Of a stretch of 64,000 bases of DNA, positions 24,138 through 35,900 are shown one piece after another. A model generated the notes under the pieces. That model was not told the DNA's origin, did no database searches, and saw nothing but the letters and a program-made list of their open reading frames with translations. The stretch spans positions 1 through 64,000 of the forward strand of contig JAGXHL010000045.1 in assembly GCA_024636215.1 (NCBI GenBank), given 5' to 3'. Numbering within the stretch: position 1 is the first letter of the stretch; each line of letters opens with the position of its first letter. This stretch comes from Deltaproteobacteria bacterium (lineage in GTDB: Bacteria; Desulfobacterota; Desulfuromonadia; Desulfuromonadales; BM103). The translations under genes were made by a program, and so were the position numbers.

Positions 24138-26789
24138 TTAAAAGGGTCTACAGATTAAAATCTCGCAAGAGCAACGGGACAAAGCTGGATTGCCACATAT
24201 CTGATCAACCCGGCAGCAGAGAAGTTGTTGTGAGACGACATCCGCCAACATCAGCAGGTTGTCGGAAGCAACGTCCACAATCTTGACCACTGGCTTGAAT
24301 CGACCGCTGCCCGGCATCAGACCTTCCAGAAGGTTGGTCCGCTGATAGAGCCAGTCGCTGTTAAGCGTGCAGGGGAAAGTATCCGGGAAGAGGGCCAGGT
24401 AAAAGATGTCGGCTTCAACCAGATCCTGAAAAAAATGGGAGCCAAAAGAAAGTTCGGGCATCAGGTCACCTTCAGCAAAGGCAACCTCACCGATGGCGGT
24501 CATGTTGTTGATTTCTGAAAACTTGACCGGCACACCCAGCGAGGGTGTTGAGGTTCCCCAACGGCCCGGACCGAGCAACAGGGTCGGTTGTTCTTCCCGA
24601 TCCTCTATGCGCCGGTTGAGACGACCAATCAGGCGAGCCACTTCATGTTTATCGGAGAGTGAGAGCTGCGAATATTTTTTGGCATCAATCCAGATGACCC
24701 GCTTGATCGCCAGGGCTGAATTTCCCCCCATAAAACCGCCCTCGGAGGCAAAGAAGATTTTTTCCGGCGGGGTATTTTCCGGCAGGCTGATGCGCTTCTT
24801 CAGCCCCTTGGTCTGCAGTGGTCGACACTGCAGAAGATTGATCTTGGCTACGCCCTGCCTGGTTCTGTTGACGGTGAATTCGATATCAACAGGATACTGG
24901 TAAGCTTGTTCGAGGGTTTTCAGGAGCCGCTGCATGCGCGAGGGGAAGTCGGTTCTTTTCAATAGCGTCTCAAAGGTCAGAATCCAGACGTCTTGAGTCG
25001 GCCGACCTCGCTCTTTCAGCCTGGAGATGGTTTCCTGATCGGGAATGCCATAAGCCTCCAGGTTGAGGTCGACTCCTTCACTGACCAGTCGGAACAGCGG
25101 CTGAGATTGCAGGGCGTTTGCGCTGATGTTGACCAGGTCGACATCTTTCTGCGAGAAACGACGAATATCTTCATAGCCCTTCAGCGGCAGTTTCATCGGT
25201 TCATCGAGGGCAACAATTCTGGGGTAATCGCCTTCAACCCGATCGACGGCCCGCGTTCCCAGCCCCAGCACCAGCCGCAACATGCCGGCCTTGGGATCCA
25301 TGTGCTTGTCCCAGACAAAGGTATTGTACGAGATCCCGACCCCTGCCAGTTCAGGAAAGTAGTAGTCTTTGTGGTAAGAACCGGAGACGCGCTGAACCAG
25401 CAGTCCCATCTGTTCAACCTGTTGATCAAGACCGCGCTGCTGACGGTAAGTCAGGGCTTCTTCACTCATGGTGCTGGCGTAAATTTTGCGGACGGCATCT
25501 TCAAAGGCCTGGTAGCGATCTTCCGGTGAGCCCTGATTGGCGCAGAAAAAGCTGTCATATTTACCGGCGAAAGCGCTGCCGAAGCTGTCTTCCAACAGGG
25601 AACTCGAACGCACAATGATTGGATATTGTCCATAGTAGTCGAGCATGCTTTGAAAATCTTCGCGCAGTTGCTCCGGAAAAGATCCGGTTAACATCTTCTT
25701 GTGAAGTTCGGCCCCGGCCTCGTAATAGCCTGCTGTTGTTTTCTGCGCCGCGTAAAGTTCCCACCAGCCATTGTTGACAATGTATGAATAGTAGACGTTT
25801 GAGCCGACAAAAAAGGAGTCGTGCTGCTCCAGACGCTCGGACCAGTCGGTCTCCGGCTGGGCTTCAAGGATCCGCCGCGCCAGCAGCATGCCGACCGCCT
25901 TGCCACCGATAAAGCCGGTGCCGATCATGCGCGCCTTATAGGAAATCAGGTCGTTCAGTGTGAAGTATCGCCGTGCCAGATTGAGGATATTCTCTTCCCT
26001 GCCAATCAGGTGACGGCAAAGATGCTCCACCATGCTGGCCTGTTCTTCTGTTGAGACGGCTGCCGAGTTCAGCTCCTCGGCTTGAAGAAAGAGCCGATGC
26101 CAGTGATCGAGCCGTCGGCTGCCGGCCTCCTGCTCCTGCCGATAGGTTTTTGCCAGCAGTTCTGTTGCCTCAAGGCTGTTGGCAAGGGGGACAAAGCTGT
26201 CACCGGTTTGACGGTGTGGCAGGAACATGGTTGGAGAATGTCGTTGCCAGACCTTGAGCGGGTGGACATAGCGTTGTCCGTCACGGTTGTGTAGTTCAAG
26301 CAGGATCTGGGTCGTTTCCCGGATGCGAGCTATTGCTTTGTGGGCGTGGCGATTGCGCAGCAGGGCAAAATAAGCCACCGTGTCGAGACGGAAGAGGTAG
26401 GGGCAGGTAACATGAAAAAAATTGGCAATCATGTGGTCGGTGACCCAGGCGGACAAGAGGTCAGACAGGCAGTCGAACACGTAGAAGGCGCCCACGCCCT
26501 TTTTTGTGACAGTTTCGTGAATGGAACAGGCAAATGGTTCGAACCCCTGGCGTGGATCGAGCACACAGGTTTCGACAGGCAGTTCCGGGTCGACTACGGC
26601 AGGGTGTTGACCGAAGCGGAAGTAGATGACCTCACGTTGCTCGGCGAGGGCCTGCTTGACGTAGGGAGTGACGAAATATTGGTAGTCTTCTATGCTGTCA
26701 ACTTTCCAGACAACATTGTCGCCGATACGCAGTCCATCAAGGATTTCATCAAGACCATTAAAGCCTGTTGTCACCCATTTATCATTCAT
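24138..26789 (-). CDS. KaiC-like domain fused to PEP synthase/PPDK N-terminal domain
   Basis: An 883-residue cytoplasmic protein. The first ~240 residues resemble a RecA/KaiC-type ATPase (TGFNGLDEILDGLRIGDNVVW), but the Walker A loop lacks the GKT triplet and is probably inactive. Residues from about 290 onward match the ATP-grasp PPDK_N domain: GGKAVGMLLARR, the Arg-bearing PIIVRSSSLLEDSFGSAFAGKYDS, and a terminal QCRPLQTKG. The phosphohistidine and PEP-binding domains of a true PEP synthase are missing; the last ~150 residues are family-specific. It may transfer phosphate from ATP to a partner or act as a regulator. ATG 26789 has AGGAG five bases upstream. No operon partner is evident. Confidence 0.8.
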   Translation of the reverse strand: MNDKWVTTGFNGLDEILDGLRIGDNVVWKVDSIEDYQYFVTPYVKQALAEQREVIYFRFGQHPAVVDPELPVETCVLDPRQGFEPFACSIHETVTKKGVGAFYVFDCLSDLLSAWVTDHMIANFFHVTCPYLFRLDTVAYFALLRNRHAHKAIARIRETTQILLELHNRDGQRYVHPLKVWQRHSPTMFLPHRQTGDSFVPLANSLEATELLAKTYRQEQEAGSRRLDHWHRLFLQAEELNSAAVSTEEQASMVEHLCRHLIGREENILNLARRYFTLNDLISYKARMIGTGFIGGKAVGMLLARRILEAQPETDWSERLEQHDSFFVGSNVYYSYIVNNGWWELYAAQKTTAGYYEAGAELHKKMLTGSFPEQLREDFQSMLDYYGQYPIIVRSSSLLEDSFGSAFAGKYDSFFCANQGSPEDRYQAFEDAVRKIYASTMSEEALTYRQQRGLDQQVEQMGLLVQRVSGSYHKDYYFPELAGVGISYNTFVWDKHMDPKAGMLRLVLGLGTRAVDRVEGDYPRIVALDEPMKLPLKGYEDIRRFSQKDVDLVNISANALQSQPLFRLVSEGVDLNLEAYGIPDQETISRLKERGRPTQDVWILTFETLLKRTDFPSRMQRLLKTLEQAYQYPVDIEFTVNRTRQGVAKINLLQCRPLQTKGLKKRISLPENTPPEKIFFASEGGFMGGNSALAIKRVIWIDAKKYSQLSLSDKHEVARLIGRLNRRIEDREEQPTLLLGPGRWGTSTPSLGVPVKFSEINNMTAIGEVAFAEGDLMPELSFGSHFFQDLVEADIFYLALFPDTFPCTLNSDWLYQRTNLLEGLMPGSGRFKPVVKIVDVASDNLLMLADVVSQQLLCCRVDQICGNPALSRCSCEILICRPF

Positions 26790-26912
26790 GGACACTCCTG
26801 TACGAACATCCTCAAGAGAAGTCAGACGATCTTTTCAAGCAGAGTTGTTTCAAATTTCCGTGGGGGTGTTGCTGTCTCAAGACTTAACTCTACAGACATT
26901 TCGCAAAAAAAA

Positions 26913-26936
26913 CAGGGCCGGCAATAACCGGCCCTG
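26913..26936 (-). terminator. Rho-independent terminator of gdhA
   Basis: A perfect 9-bp GC stem (CAGGGCCGG with CCGGCCCTG) and a six-base loop, followed on the minus strand by eight T residues. It lies 20 bases after the gdhA stop. Confidence 0.95.
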
Positions 26937-26955
26937 GGTAATAAACCTTTCAATA

Positions 26956-28419
<1,464 letters not shown>

Positions 28420-28578
28420 TTAGGCTTCTCACGACTACATCAGGATCTCTTGGCAGACTTTTGCAAGCCACGAAGATTGGGCTTGCTCTATTGCGAGATC
28501 AGTGGTTAGAAAGCGGCCTTCCGGCTGTAGCGGGAAAATATAATGGTTCCTGTTGATCGTGATGGTCGGATGAAGGCA

Positions 28579-28612
28579 AACGGGGCAGGTGGTATCAACC
28601 ACCTGCCCCGTT
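28579..28612 (-). terminator. Long hairpin after the multihaem lipoprotein
   Basis: A perfect 15-bp stem (AACGGGGCAGGTGGT and its complement) closes a four-base loop about 45 bases after the stop. The T tract on the minus strand is only three bases, so it may be a weak terminator or an mRNA-stabilising hairpin. Confidence 0.75.
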
Positions 28613-28656
28613 CATGACAAACTGTTGCGATGACGCTCAGTCGCTGATGTTGGTTC

Positions 28657-31600
28657 TTACCAGCTTTCCCCGCCATGGCAATTCGCTGTGGCACATCGGC
28701 CGCCTGAGTAGCTCAGCGAACTCTTGATGGTTGCTGAAGGCGCCTGTTCAAAGGTCCTGGTCTCCAGGTTGGTGAAGTGCCCGTTTCTGAGTCGGTCGAC
28801 ATCATGGCACGCCGAGCAGGCGTAACCTTTGTCGGTGACATGTTTTTTGTGTTTGCCGGAATAGTAGCTGTTGTATTGGCCCGTGCCGTAACTGTGGCAG
28901 GCGCTGCACTGGGTGTCGACATTGATCGAGCCACCGTCCCAGACCGGCGTGGTCTTGCCGCCATGACAGCTGATGTTCGAGCAGGTGTTGTTGCTGTTGC
29001 CGGTTGCGATGCCAGTCTTGGCGTTCCAGACCGTCGCGATGTCACGATCAATCTGGTAGTTGTGAGCAGCATCGGAGTGACAGGCTGCACAATTGCTGCT
29101 TAAGCCGTTCAGGGCTGTATGTACGCCGTGAGAGCCTTCGGTGTTCGGGAAAGCATTGCCGATAGGGGGTTGTCCATGGCAGCTGTCACAGGCCCCGGCG
29201 TAGGGATCGCTGGCCTGGAAAGTGTTCAGCCAGTTAACCAGGTTGGTTTGCTCATCCGCCGATACACTGCCGCCGTGACCGGTGTCCAGCTTGTTTGCAA
29301 CGATTGCGCCGTGACCCGCCAGATCAATGCTGCCGTCGGCGTCATAGCTGTTGACCTTGTGGCAAGCTGAGCAGTTGTCGTTGTAAACCGTTTCGCCGTT
29401 GCGTGTTACCACTGGCGGCGGGGCCGGAGCCCAGCTGTCGAGCCAGCTGGCGATGTTGGTCACTTCGCCGGAGGAGACCGTGCCGCCGTGGCCGCTGCCG
29501 AGTTTGGTAACGGTCGCATTACCCATGCTGGCGAGGTCGATGTTACCGGCGCTGTCGTAGCCGTAGAGCTTGTGGCAACCGGCGCAGTTGTCGTCGTAGA
29601 CAACTTGACCGGTGCGGTCGACGATTGGTGGTGGAGCCGGAGCCCAGCTGTCGAGCCAGTTGGCGATGTTGGTCACTTCACCGCTGGAGACCGTGCCGCC
29701 GTGGCCGCTGCCGAGTTTGGTAACGGTCGCATTACCCATGCTGGCGAGGTCGATGTTACCGGCGCTGTCATAGCCGTAGAGTTTGTGGCAACCGGCGCAG
29801 TTGTCGTCGTAGACAACTTGACCGGTACGATCGACCACTGGTGGTGGAGCCGGAGCCCAGCTGTCGAGCCAGTTGGCGATGTTGGTCACTTCACCGCTGG
29901 AGACCGTGCCGCCGTGGCCGCTGCCGAGTTTGGTAACGGTCGTATTGCCCATGCTGGCAAGGTCGATGTTACCGGCGTTGTCATAGCCGTAGAGCTTGTG
30001 GCAGCCGGCGCAGTTGTCGTCGTAGACAACTTGACCGGTGCGATCGACCACTGGTGGCGGAGCCGGAGCCCAGCTGTCGAGCCAGGTGGCCAGATTGACA
30101 CCCTCATCATTTGAGACGGCGCCGCCGTGTCCTGCGGCCAGTTTGCCGAGGGCGGTATTCCCCATGCTGGCAAGGTCGATACTGCCGTTGGCGTCGTAGC
30201 CATAGAGCTTGTGGCAGGTGGCACAGTTCTCGGTGTAGATGGTTTCGCCGTTACGGGCGACTACTGGCGGCGGTTGCGGGGCCCAGCTGTCGAGCCAGTT
30301 GGCAATATTGGTGACTTCGCCGGAGGTCGTTGTGCCACCATGGCCAGTTGCCAGTTTGGCAGGGACAACGTCACCCATGCTGGCGAGGTCGATGCTGCCG
30401 GCCGCATCATAGCCGTAAAGTTTGTGACAGCCGGCGCAATTTTCGTTGTAGAGCGTTTCGCCGCTTCGGTCGACCACCGGTGGCGGTGCCGGAGTCCAGG
30501 TGTCGAGCCAGTTGGCGACATTGGTGGCCTCATCGGCGGCGATTGTGCCGCCGTGCCCGGCACCGAGTTTGCTGACTGTGGCCTCGCCCATGCTGGCGAG
30601 ATCAATGTTGCCGGAGCTATCATAGCCATAGAGCTTGTGGCAACCGGCACAGTTGCTGTCATAGACGGTCTTGCCGTCACGTGCGATGACTGGAGGAGGA
30701 ACCGGCGCCCAGCTGTCGAGCCATGCCGCCAGGTTGGTCAGTTCTTCGGTCGATACGCTGCCACCGTGCCCGCTTGGCACCTTGCTTGCTGCGGTGCTGC
30801 CCATGCCGGCGAGATCGATATTGCCGGTGGCATCGTAGCCGTTGAGCGTATGGCACCCTGCGCAATTTTCATTATAGACAGTCTGGCTGTTGCGCGGCAC
30901 AACGGGTGGCGCCGGCGGGGTGAAGGTGTCTGCGAAGTCAGCCAGGGAGCTGAGCTCCTGGGTCGGCAGATTCTTGCCCATGTGGCCGACCTCAATTTTG
31001 GTGACAAGGGCTCCGCCCAGACCAGACAGGTCAATATTTCCGACAGGATCATGCGTCCCCAGTTTGTGACATCCGGCGCAGTCCTGATCATAAACGGCCT
31101 GGCCGTTGCGGAGTTGGGGCGGCTGTACTGGAGGTGGTTGAGGCGCTGACATGGCCTCGGCGATCAGCTGGATTTCTTCAGGGGTCAGCAGAATATCGCC
31201 CATCCCGCCAATATCGCCAGAAATCGCTGCTTGAGTACCGGCCGCGCTGCGGTTGCTGATTCTCGTGGTTTGCAGGTTGCCGTGACAGCCCTGGCATTCG
31301 GCCGCATAAAGCTCCTCACCGGTTTGCGGAGTCACCGGAGCAGTGACCGGTGGAGTGACCGGGTCGGGCGTCGTCACAAGACTGTCGTCACCGTTGCGAA
31401 CCTGGAAGACGCTCTGAGCGATCGTGAGGGCCTCGTCCATGGCTCCGGAGACGATCTGGTCAACCCGGTTGGCCGCAAGCTGTGCTCCGCCATTGGCCAG
31501 CTCCTGACGGATCTGGCTGACGATGGTGCGATTGAGCTGGGCCGCAGTGTTGATCAGGTCGTCGAGAACAAAGCCATTGCCGACCTCGCTTGCCAACTGA

Positions 31601-32292
31601 TTAAACAGGTTGGCATTGAGAGTCTCCTGTACCGCTTCGACCATGTCACTCATTTGTAGATTGGCGCCAGCGGAGGGTGCTCCGTTGTAATTGAAGTTGT
31701 CGGTCGCTTCCATGTAGGCGTTGGCCGCCATGTTGGCTTGCAGGTTGCGCAGCATGGCGTCGTTTACGCCTGTGGACCGGTTTTCAAGGCCGGCGATCGG
31801 GTCAGTATAGATGTCCTCGATGGTCAGACCCGGCAAGCCGGCATCCGCCATCATCCTTGTCACTTCGTCTTCAGGCATGCCGTTAGCCACCAGTGTCGTC
31901 AGCGGTGAGATGACCACCGAGTGATCATCGACAATCGAGGCCTTGTGTTTGAGCATGCCGGTATAGGGGGCGTTGCCGTGCATGCCCCTGGCAGAAGCTT
32001 TCAGGCGAATAATCGAACCTTCGGTGACGGGGTCCTTGAAATTAAAGCGTCCCAGCGCATCCGTCGGCGCGAGGCTGCTTTGTAGCAGTTTTGTGCCGTC
32101 TGCCGAAATTTCTTCAAGATACGCACCGACGATATAAGGGTCGACAGCAACCCCCGAGGTGACGCTGGTCTGGGCAACGCTTGAGTCTCCGGATGGTGCA
32201 TCGCTGCCACCACCGCCTCCGCAAGCGTTGAGAAGGCCCGTCAGTATCAATATTGCCAGCCAGTAAAAGGGTTTAGCTTGGTTCATGTTCAT
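28657..32292 (-). CDS. Multihaem c-type cytochrome lipoprotein built of 71-residue monohaem modules
   Basis: A 1,211-residue exported lipoprotein. The signal peptide ends in the lipobox LLNAC (lipidated C24), followed by a GGGGGSD tether. Residues about 40-310 form a domain without haem motifs. Then come 14 CxxCH and two CxxxxCH motifs, 16 possible haems. Haems 2-10 lie in tandem modules of about 71 residues with the consensus NCAGCHKLYGYD.GNIDLASMG, a GHGG motif, NIANWLDSWAP and a PPPVV linker. The last six motifs, including CSNISCH paired with CSACH, match the Geobacter C4xCH/C2xCH cytochrome domain. Probable role: electron transfer at or beyond the outer membrane. RBS AGGAG precedes ATG 32292; ATG 32286 is also possible. 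Confidence 0.9.
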   Translation of the reverse strand: MNMNQAKPFYWLAILILTGLLNACGGGGGSDAPSGDSSVAQTSVTSGVAVDPYIVGAYLEEISADGTKLLQSSLAPTDALGRFNFKDPVTEGSIIRLKASARGMHGNAPYTGMLKHKASIVDDHSVVISPLTTLVANGMPEDEVTRMMADAGLPGLTIEDIYTDPIAGLENRSTGVNDAMLRNLQANMAANAYMEATDNFNYNGAPSAGANLQMSDMVEAVQETLNANLFNQLASEVGNGFVLDDLINTAAQLNRTIVSQIRQELANGGAQLAANRVDQIVSGAMDEALTIAQSVFQVRNGDDSLVTTPDPVTPPVTAPVTPQTGEELYAAECQGCHGNLQTTRISNRSAAGTQAAISGDIGGMGDILLTPEEIQLIAEAMSAPQPPPVQPPQLRNGQAVYDQDCAGCHKLGTHDPVGNIDLSGLGGALVTKIEVGHMGKNLPTQELSSLADFADTFTPPAPPVVPRNSQTVYNENCAGCHTLNGYDATGNIDLAGMGSTAASKVPSGHGGSVSTEELTNLAAWLDSWAPVPPPVIARDGKTVYDSNCAGCHKLYGYDSSGNIDLASMGEATVSKLGAGHGGTIAADEATNVANWLDTWTPAPPPVVDRSGETLYNENCAGCHKLYGYDAAGSIDLASMGDVVPAKLATGHGGTTTSGEVTNIANWLDSWAPQPPPVVARNGETIYTENCATCHKLYGYDANGSIDLASMGNTALGKLAAGHGGAVSNDEGVNLATWLDSWAPAPPPVVDRTGQVVYDDNCAGCHKLYGYDNAGNIDLASMGNTTVTKLGSGHGGTVSSGEVTNIANWLDSWAPAPPPVVDRTGQVVYDDNCAGCHKLYGYDSAGNIDLASMGNATVTKLGSGHGGTVSSGEVTNIANWLDSWAPAPPPIVDRTGQVVYDDNCAGCHKLYGYDSAGNIDLASMGNATVTKLGSGHGGTVSSGEVTNIASWLDSWAPAPPPVVTRNGETVYNDNCSACHKVNSYDADGSIDLAGHGAIVANKLDTGHGGSVSADEQTNLVNWLNTFQASDPYAGACDSCHGQPPIGNAFPNTEGSHGVHTALNGLSSNCAACHSDAAHNYQIDRDIATVWNAKTGIATGNSNNTCSNISCHGGKTTPVWDGGSINVDTQCSACHSYGTGQYNSYYSGKHKKHVTDKGYACSACHDVDRLRNGHFTNLETRTFEQAPSATIKSSLSYSGGRCATANCHGGESW
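29430..30070. repeat. Near-identical 213-bp tandem repeats inside the cytochrome gene
   Basis: Three consecutive copies of a 213-bp unit differ by only a few bases; for example, the segment starting AGCCCAGCTGTCGAGCCAG recurs at 29641 and 29854. Each encodes one 71-residue haem module. More diverged units flank them on both sides out to about 31080. Confidence 0.93.
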
Positions 32293-32530
32293 GTCTCCTA
32301 AAGTTCTCCAGGAATGTTGAGTCCCCCGCAGTGAGGGGAAGAATTTTCGATCAACAGGTGTGGTTATGTTTTGGCAAACGAATCCGGTTGGTTTTTTGCT
32401 TGGCCCATGTGGCCGTCCCGTCAGTAAAGGGATGTGCTCACTGCGACGGCCCCGCACCTCCTGTGAAAAAGCAGAAGCATAAAATGAGATGTGAAGGCTA
32501 GGAGCAATTTGTTTGCCAAATGTGGCACAC
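32293..32530 (-). promoter_or_regulatory. Structured leader of the multihaem lipoprotein
   Basis: The region upstream of the cytochrome start contains nested complementary segments: a perfect 10-bp outer pair (32370-32379 with 32511-32520, TTTGGCAAAC), an inner GGCCGTC/GACGGCC pair near 32411-32452, and GCAGTGAG (32328-32335) complementary to 32437-32444. The arms could give alternative pairings in the mRNA. It does not match the c-di-GMP-I riboswitch consensus I know. Regulation is inferred only from base pairing. Confidence 0.45.
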
Positions 32531-32763
32531 AAAGGATTGATATTTATTGGAAATAAATAAAATCAGGATGTTATAAGGTGATTAAAAATGCATTAAACAG
32601 AAAAACTGTTGATTAGCACAGTTGTGCTCTGTTCAGTAAAACTGGTGGAACTTTTGAGCTTGTGCAATTTTGGGCACAGGAGGTGTGTGAAAAAACGGTG
32701 AGTTGCAACACATGGTTTACTTTTAAGAATACTGACACGCGGGCGATTACTTCATGAATATGA

Positions 32764-32862
32764 ATGGCCACTCGGAATTGATCGGGGTGGCCATCCTATT
32801 GTCGTCCTAAATGTCTCTATCAATAAGAAGCCGCTTTCATTTCGCCTGTGTTGATTGATAAG
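32764..32862 (-). repeat. Copy 2 of the ~105-bp dispersed element
   Basis: Has the ATGGCCAC/GTGGCCAT inverted repeat and the invariant GTCGTCCTAAATGTCTCTAT core. The part after CAATAA is more diverged than in copies 1 and 3. It lies 64 bases beyond the autotransporter stop, past its terminator. Confidence 0.75.
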
Positions 32863-32871
32863 ACAACAAAA

Positions 32872-32895
32872 GCCACCTCGTTTCCACGAGGCGGC
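32872..32895 (-). terminator. Rho-independent terminator of the autotransporter gene
   Basis: GCCGCCTCG pairs with CGAGGTGGC (one G-U) around a six-base loop on the minus strand and is followed by TTTTGTTGT. It is 31 bases after the stop. Confidence 0.88.
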
Positions 32896-32925
32896 CTTTG
32901 TCTTGGACCTGCCCTTAACCTTGGA

Positions 32926-35900
32926 TTACCACATGTACTTCATGCCAACTTCGGCTTGACGGGCGGAACGATCGGAGTTGATTTCAGTATTGAAGTTGAC
33001 ACCCACCTGGAAGGTGTCACCATCCAGCACCTTCAAGCCAACACCGACTTCGAGGCTGTCGTCATCGATCGCTACACCCTCAACACGGAACTTTCCAGCG
33101 GCCGGGGCCCCCACAAAAGTGGCACTGATTGTGTCGTTGTTGTCACGCAGTTCATGTAACCACTTGATGTTGAGTTCCGGGACAAACAGGCTCTTTCCGC
33201 TGATTTTTATCGGACGGCTCATTTTCACACCTGGGTAAAGCGTCCATGAGTAAACCGTGCGGTCACCCACTTCCAGATCAAGATCATCTGCACCCTTCTC
33301 CGTAAAACCATCTTCATGCAGGCGTATAAAGCGGGACCCGAGGAACGGCTGAATATTGTAGTGGCCACGCGCAAATACGTAACCCGTCTCGGCAGCAACT
33401 GCCCATTCTTCGCCGTCGTATTCAACTTCCGAAGTCCGGCTCAAGGTACCAAAATTGACGGTGCGATTCGTCTCATAGGAATTGTCTGCATAGGTCACCA
33501 TTCCATCCAGGTAGAACCCGGCATTCTCGTAGTTGGTATAAATGCCAGCAAGCATACTATCGATATCACCACTGTCGTTCCGATCGGTTTGCACATTGGC
33601 ATTGGCATAGCCTGCGGTAAAGCCGAGATTCAACCCTCTCATCACAGGAAAATCGATACCAACGGCGAGGCCATACACGTCATAATCGTAACCAACCGCA
33701 TTTTCATCAGCATCGACATCCCCGCCAACACCATAGGCGTGAACCCACAGATTCTTGTTTTTATCGCTTTGCTTGTCCAGTGGGCCAAGATCGGTCACGT
33801 CTCCCGCCATGGCCAATGTGGCACCGTCAACAGGGTCGACCTTGGCCATCGCTCCTTGATTATTCTGATGCAAGCGACTCATACGGCTTCCAACCGAGCC
33901 CTGAAATCCTTCGATCAGACTGAAGGCCACCATCGGCATTGCCGTATGAATCTTCTGTCCTCCCATTTCATCAAGGGCAGCACTGCGGTCGACATCAGCC
34001 AAGTCATCGACAAAGATATCGAGAACATCGGCGAGATCTCCCGTGAAGGCAGTCATGCCGGAGGTTGTCAACACGCCAGCTACGGAGATTTGGTTTTTGG
34101 TCCGCGCTCCGGCAAGAGTACCAAAGCTAATATCGTTGCGCATGAGGATCAGTTTCACCAGATCCGGATCATCGTAACGAAGCAACGGTGACAGCGTGGC
34201 AAGGCTGGATGTCACGGAATCATAGGCCCCCATGACACCGCCATCCGCGTGGACGATGTCGTAGAAGGTACGGCGGAGATACTCACTGGGAACACCCGGG
34301 GCTAGAACCGCTATAGCGCCACCGTTGAGGGTCACCGTGCCGGTTGCGGCAATCAGATCGCTATTGCCGGCAGCGTTCACTTCCACCTCATAGGTGGAGC
34401 CCGCATTAGAAAGATAGCTGCCGACAGAGAGAGTTCCGATTGAGTTGCCCGGAGCGATTACGCCGTAATTAGAAACCATTCCACCAATAGAACCGTTTCC
34501 CATCAATTTCCCAAGCACGTTGTTTTGGACATCCGCAACCAGCGAACCATTCACCGTTAGTGTCCCCGTCTTTATGGTCGTCAACCCCGTAAACAAATTG
34601 TCGCTGGACAGAACCATGGTCCCCGTTCCTGTTTTCGTCAGCGTACCAGCACCGCTGATCACGCCACCAAAAAGCGTGTCGATATCATTGCCACCCGTGA
34701 TCAACGATCCAGCGCCAAGAGAAACGCCACCGTCACCAGCCAAAGAGCCGATCGTCTCACTGAAACCATGCAGATTAAACGCACCACCAGCCTCCAAGAG
34801 GAGTTGCCCTTTGTCCTGCAATACCTCGCTGGCACCTGACTGCAAAATCCCTCCATTGACTGTTGTCGCTCCGGTGTAGGTGTTCCTCCCCATGAGAAGC
34901 ATGGTTCCTGCTCCAGTTTTGGTCATTGTGCCCGTGCCGCTGATCGCGCCACTGAAGAGCGTGTCACCACCGTTGCCACCCGTGGTCAGTTCTCCAGCAC
35001 CAAGGTCGACATCACCGTTCCCCGCCAGAGAGCCGACTGTCTCTGCGTGTGCATTCAAATCAAGTCGACCAGGAGTCTCTACTTTGACGGCAGCCATGTC
35101 GTGGACAACCTGGTCCTTGCCCAATTGCAGAACACCCCCCGAAATCGTGACTTCAGACGCCTGGGCCGCCGCGTTCAGAAAGACCTTTGCGTCCGTGGTC
35201 TTGTTGAGCACACCGTTCCCCAAAGCCGCATTGACGCTCCCTTTCCGAAGATCATAGGTTGCCGCGGCCAACAAACCGCCAACACCGTTAGCGCTGTCAT
35301 TCAAAATGCCATCGATGAGCGCCACACTGCCGACCGTTTCGCTGTAACCATTCAAGTTGAAAACTCCGCCATCAATCTCGAGATGACCGTTGTCGTACAA
35401 AACTTCGTCGGACCCGGACTGTAAGGTTCCGCCATTGACCCTAGTCGCTCCGTTATAGGTATTTGTCCCGGAGAGAATCATGGTCCCGTCACCAGTTTTG
35501 AACAGCGGCCCCGCACCGCTGATCCTACCACTGAAAGTCGTATCGGCCCCGTTGCCCCCGGTGGTCAGGGACGTGCTCCCCAGCTCGACATTGCCCGCGC
35601 CGGCAAGAGACCCAATGGTCGCTCCGAACGTTTTCGCAGCAAGGTCGAACGTCCCCGCGTTTACGGTGACGGCGCCGGTGGCGTGCAGGGCACCGCTGCC
35701 CACCAGAGCCAAAGTCCCGCCGTTGATCTTTGTCCCGCCTTGGTAACTGTTGTTTCCTGGCAAAACCAGGCGGCCGGTGCCGGTTTTAGTCAGCATTCCC
35801 GCGCCGTCGATATGCGTGTCCATGGTCAGGGTCACCCCGCTCCCTGCCGTATCGAAGGTTCCGCCACCACTGTTGAGCGTGGTTGCTCTAGTGGTTGAGT

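Noticed and set aside
24138..26789. Phosphoenolpyruvate synthase (ppsA)
   Set aside because: The phosphohistidine and PEP-binding domains are missing and the N-terminus is KaiC-like.
29430..30070. CRISPR-like array
   Set aside because: The periodic repeats are 213-bp protein-coding units, not short repeats with spacers. No CRISPR was seen anywhere in the window.
29480..31150. Long plus-strand open frames opposite the cytochrome gene (29488-30114 and 30127-31149)
   Set aside because: They arise because the repeated coding sequence lacks stops in the reverse frame; no ribosome sites or families.
32300..32470. c-di-GMP-I (GEMM) riboswitch before the cytochrome gene
   Set aside because: These riboswitches are common before Desulfuromonadota cytochromes, but the conserved GCAAA and GGGACGCAAAG segments are absent.
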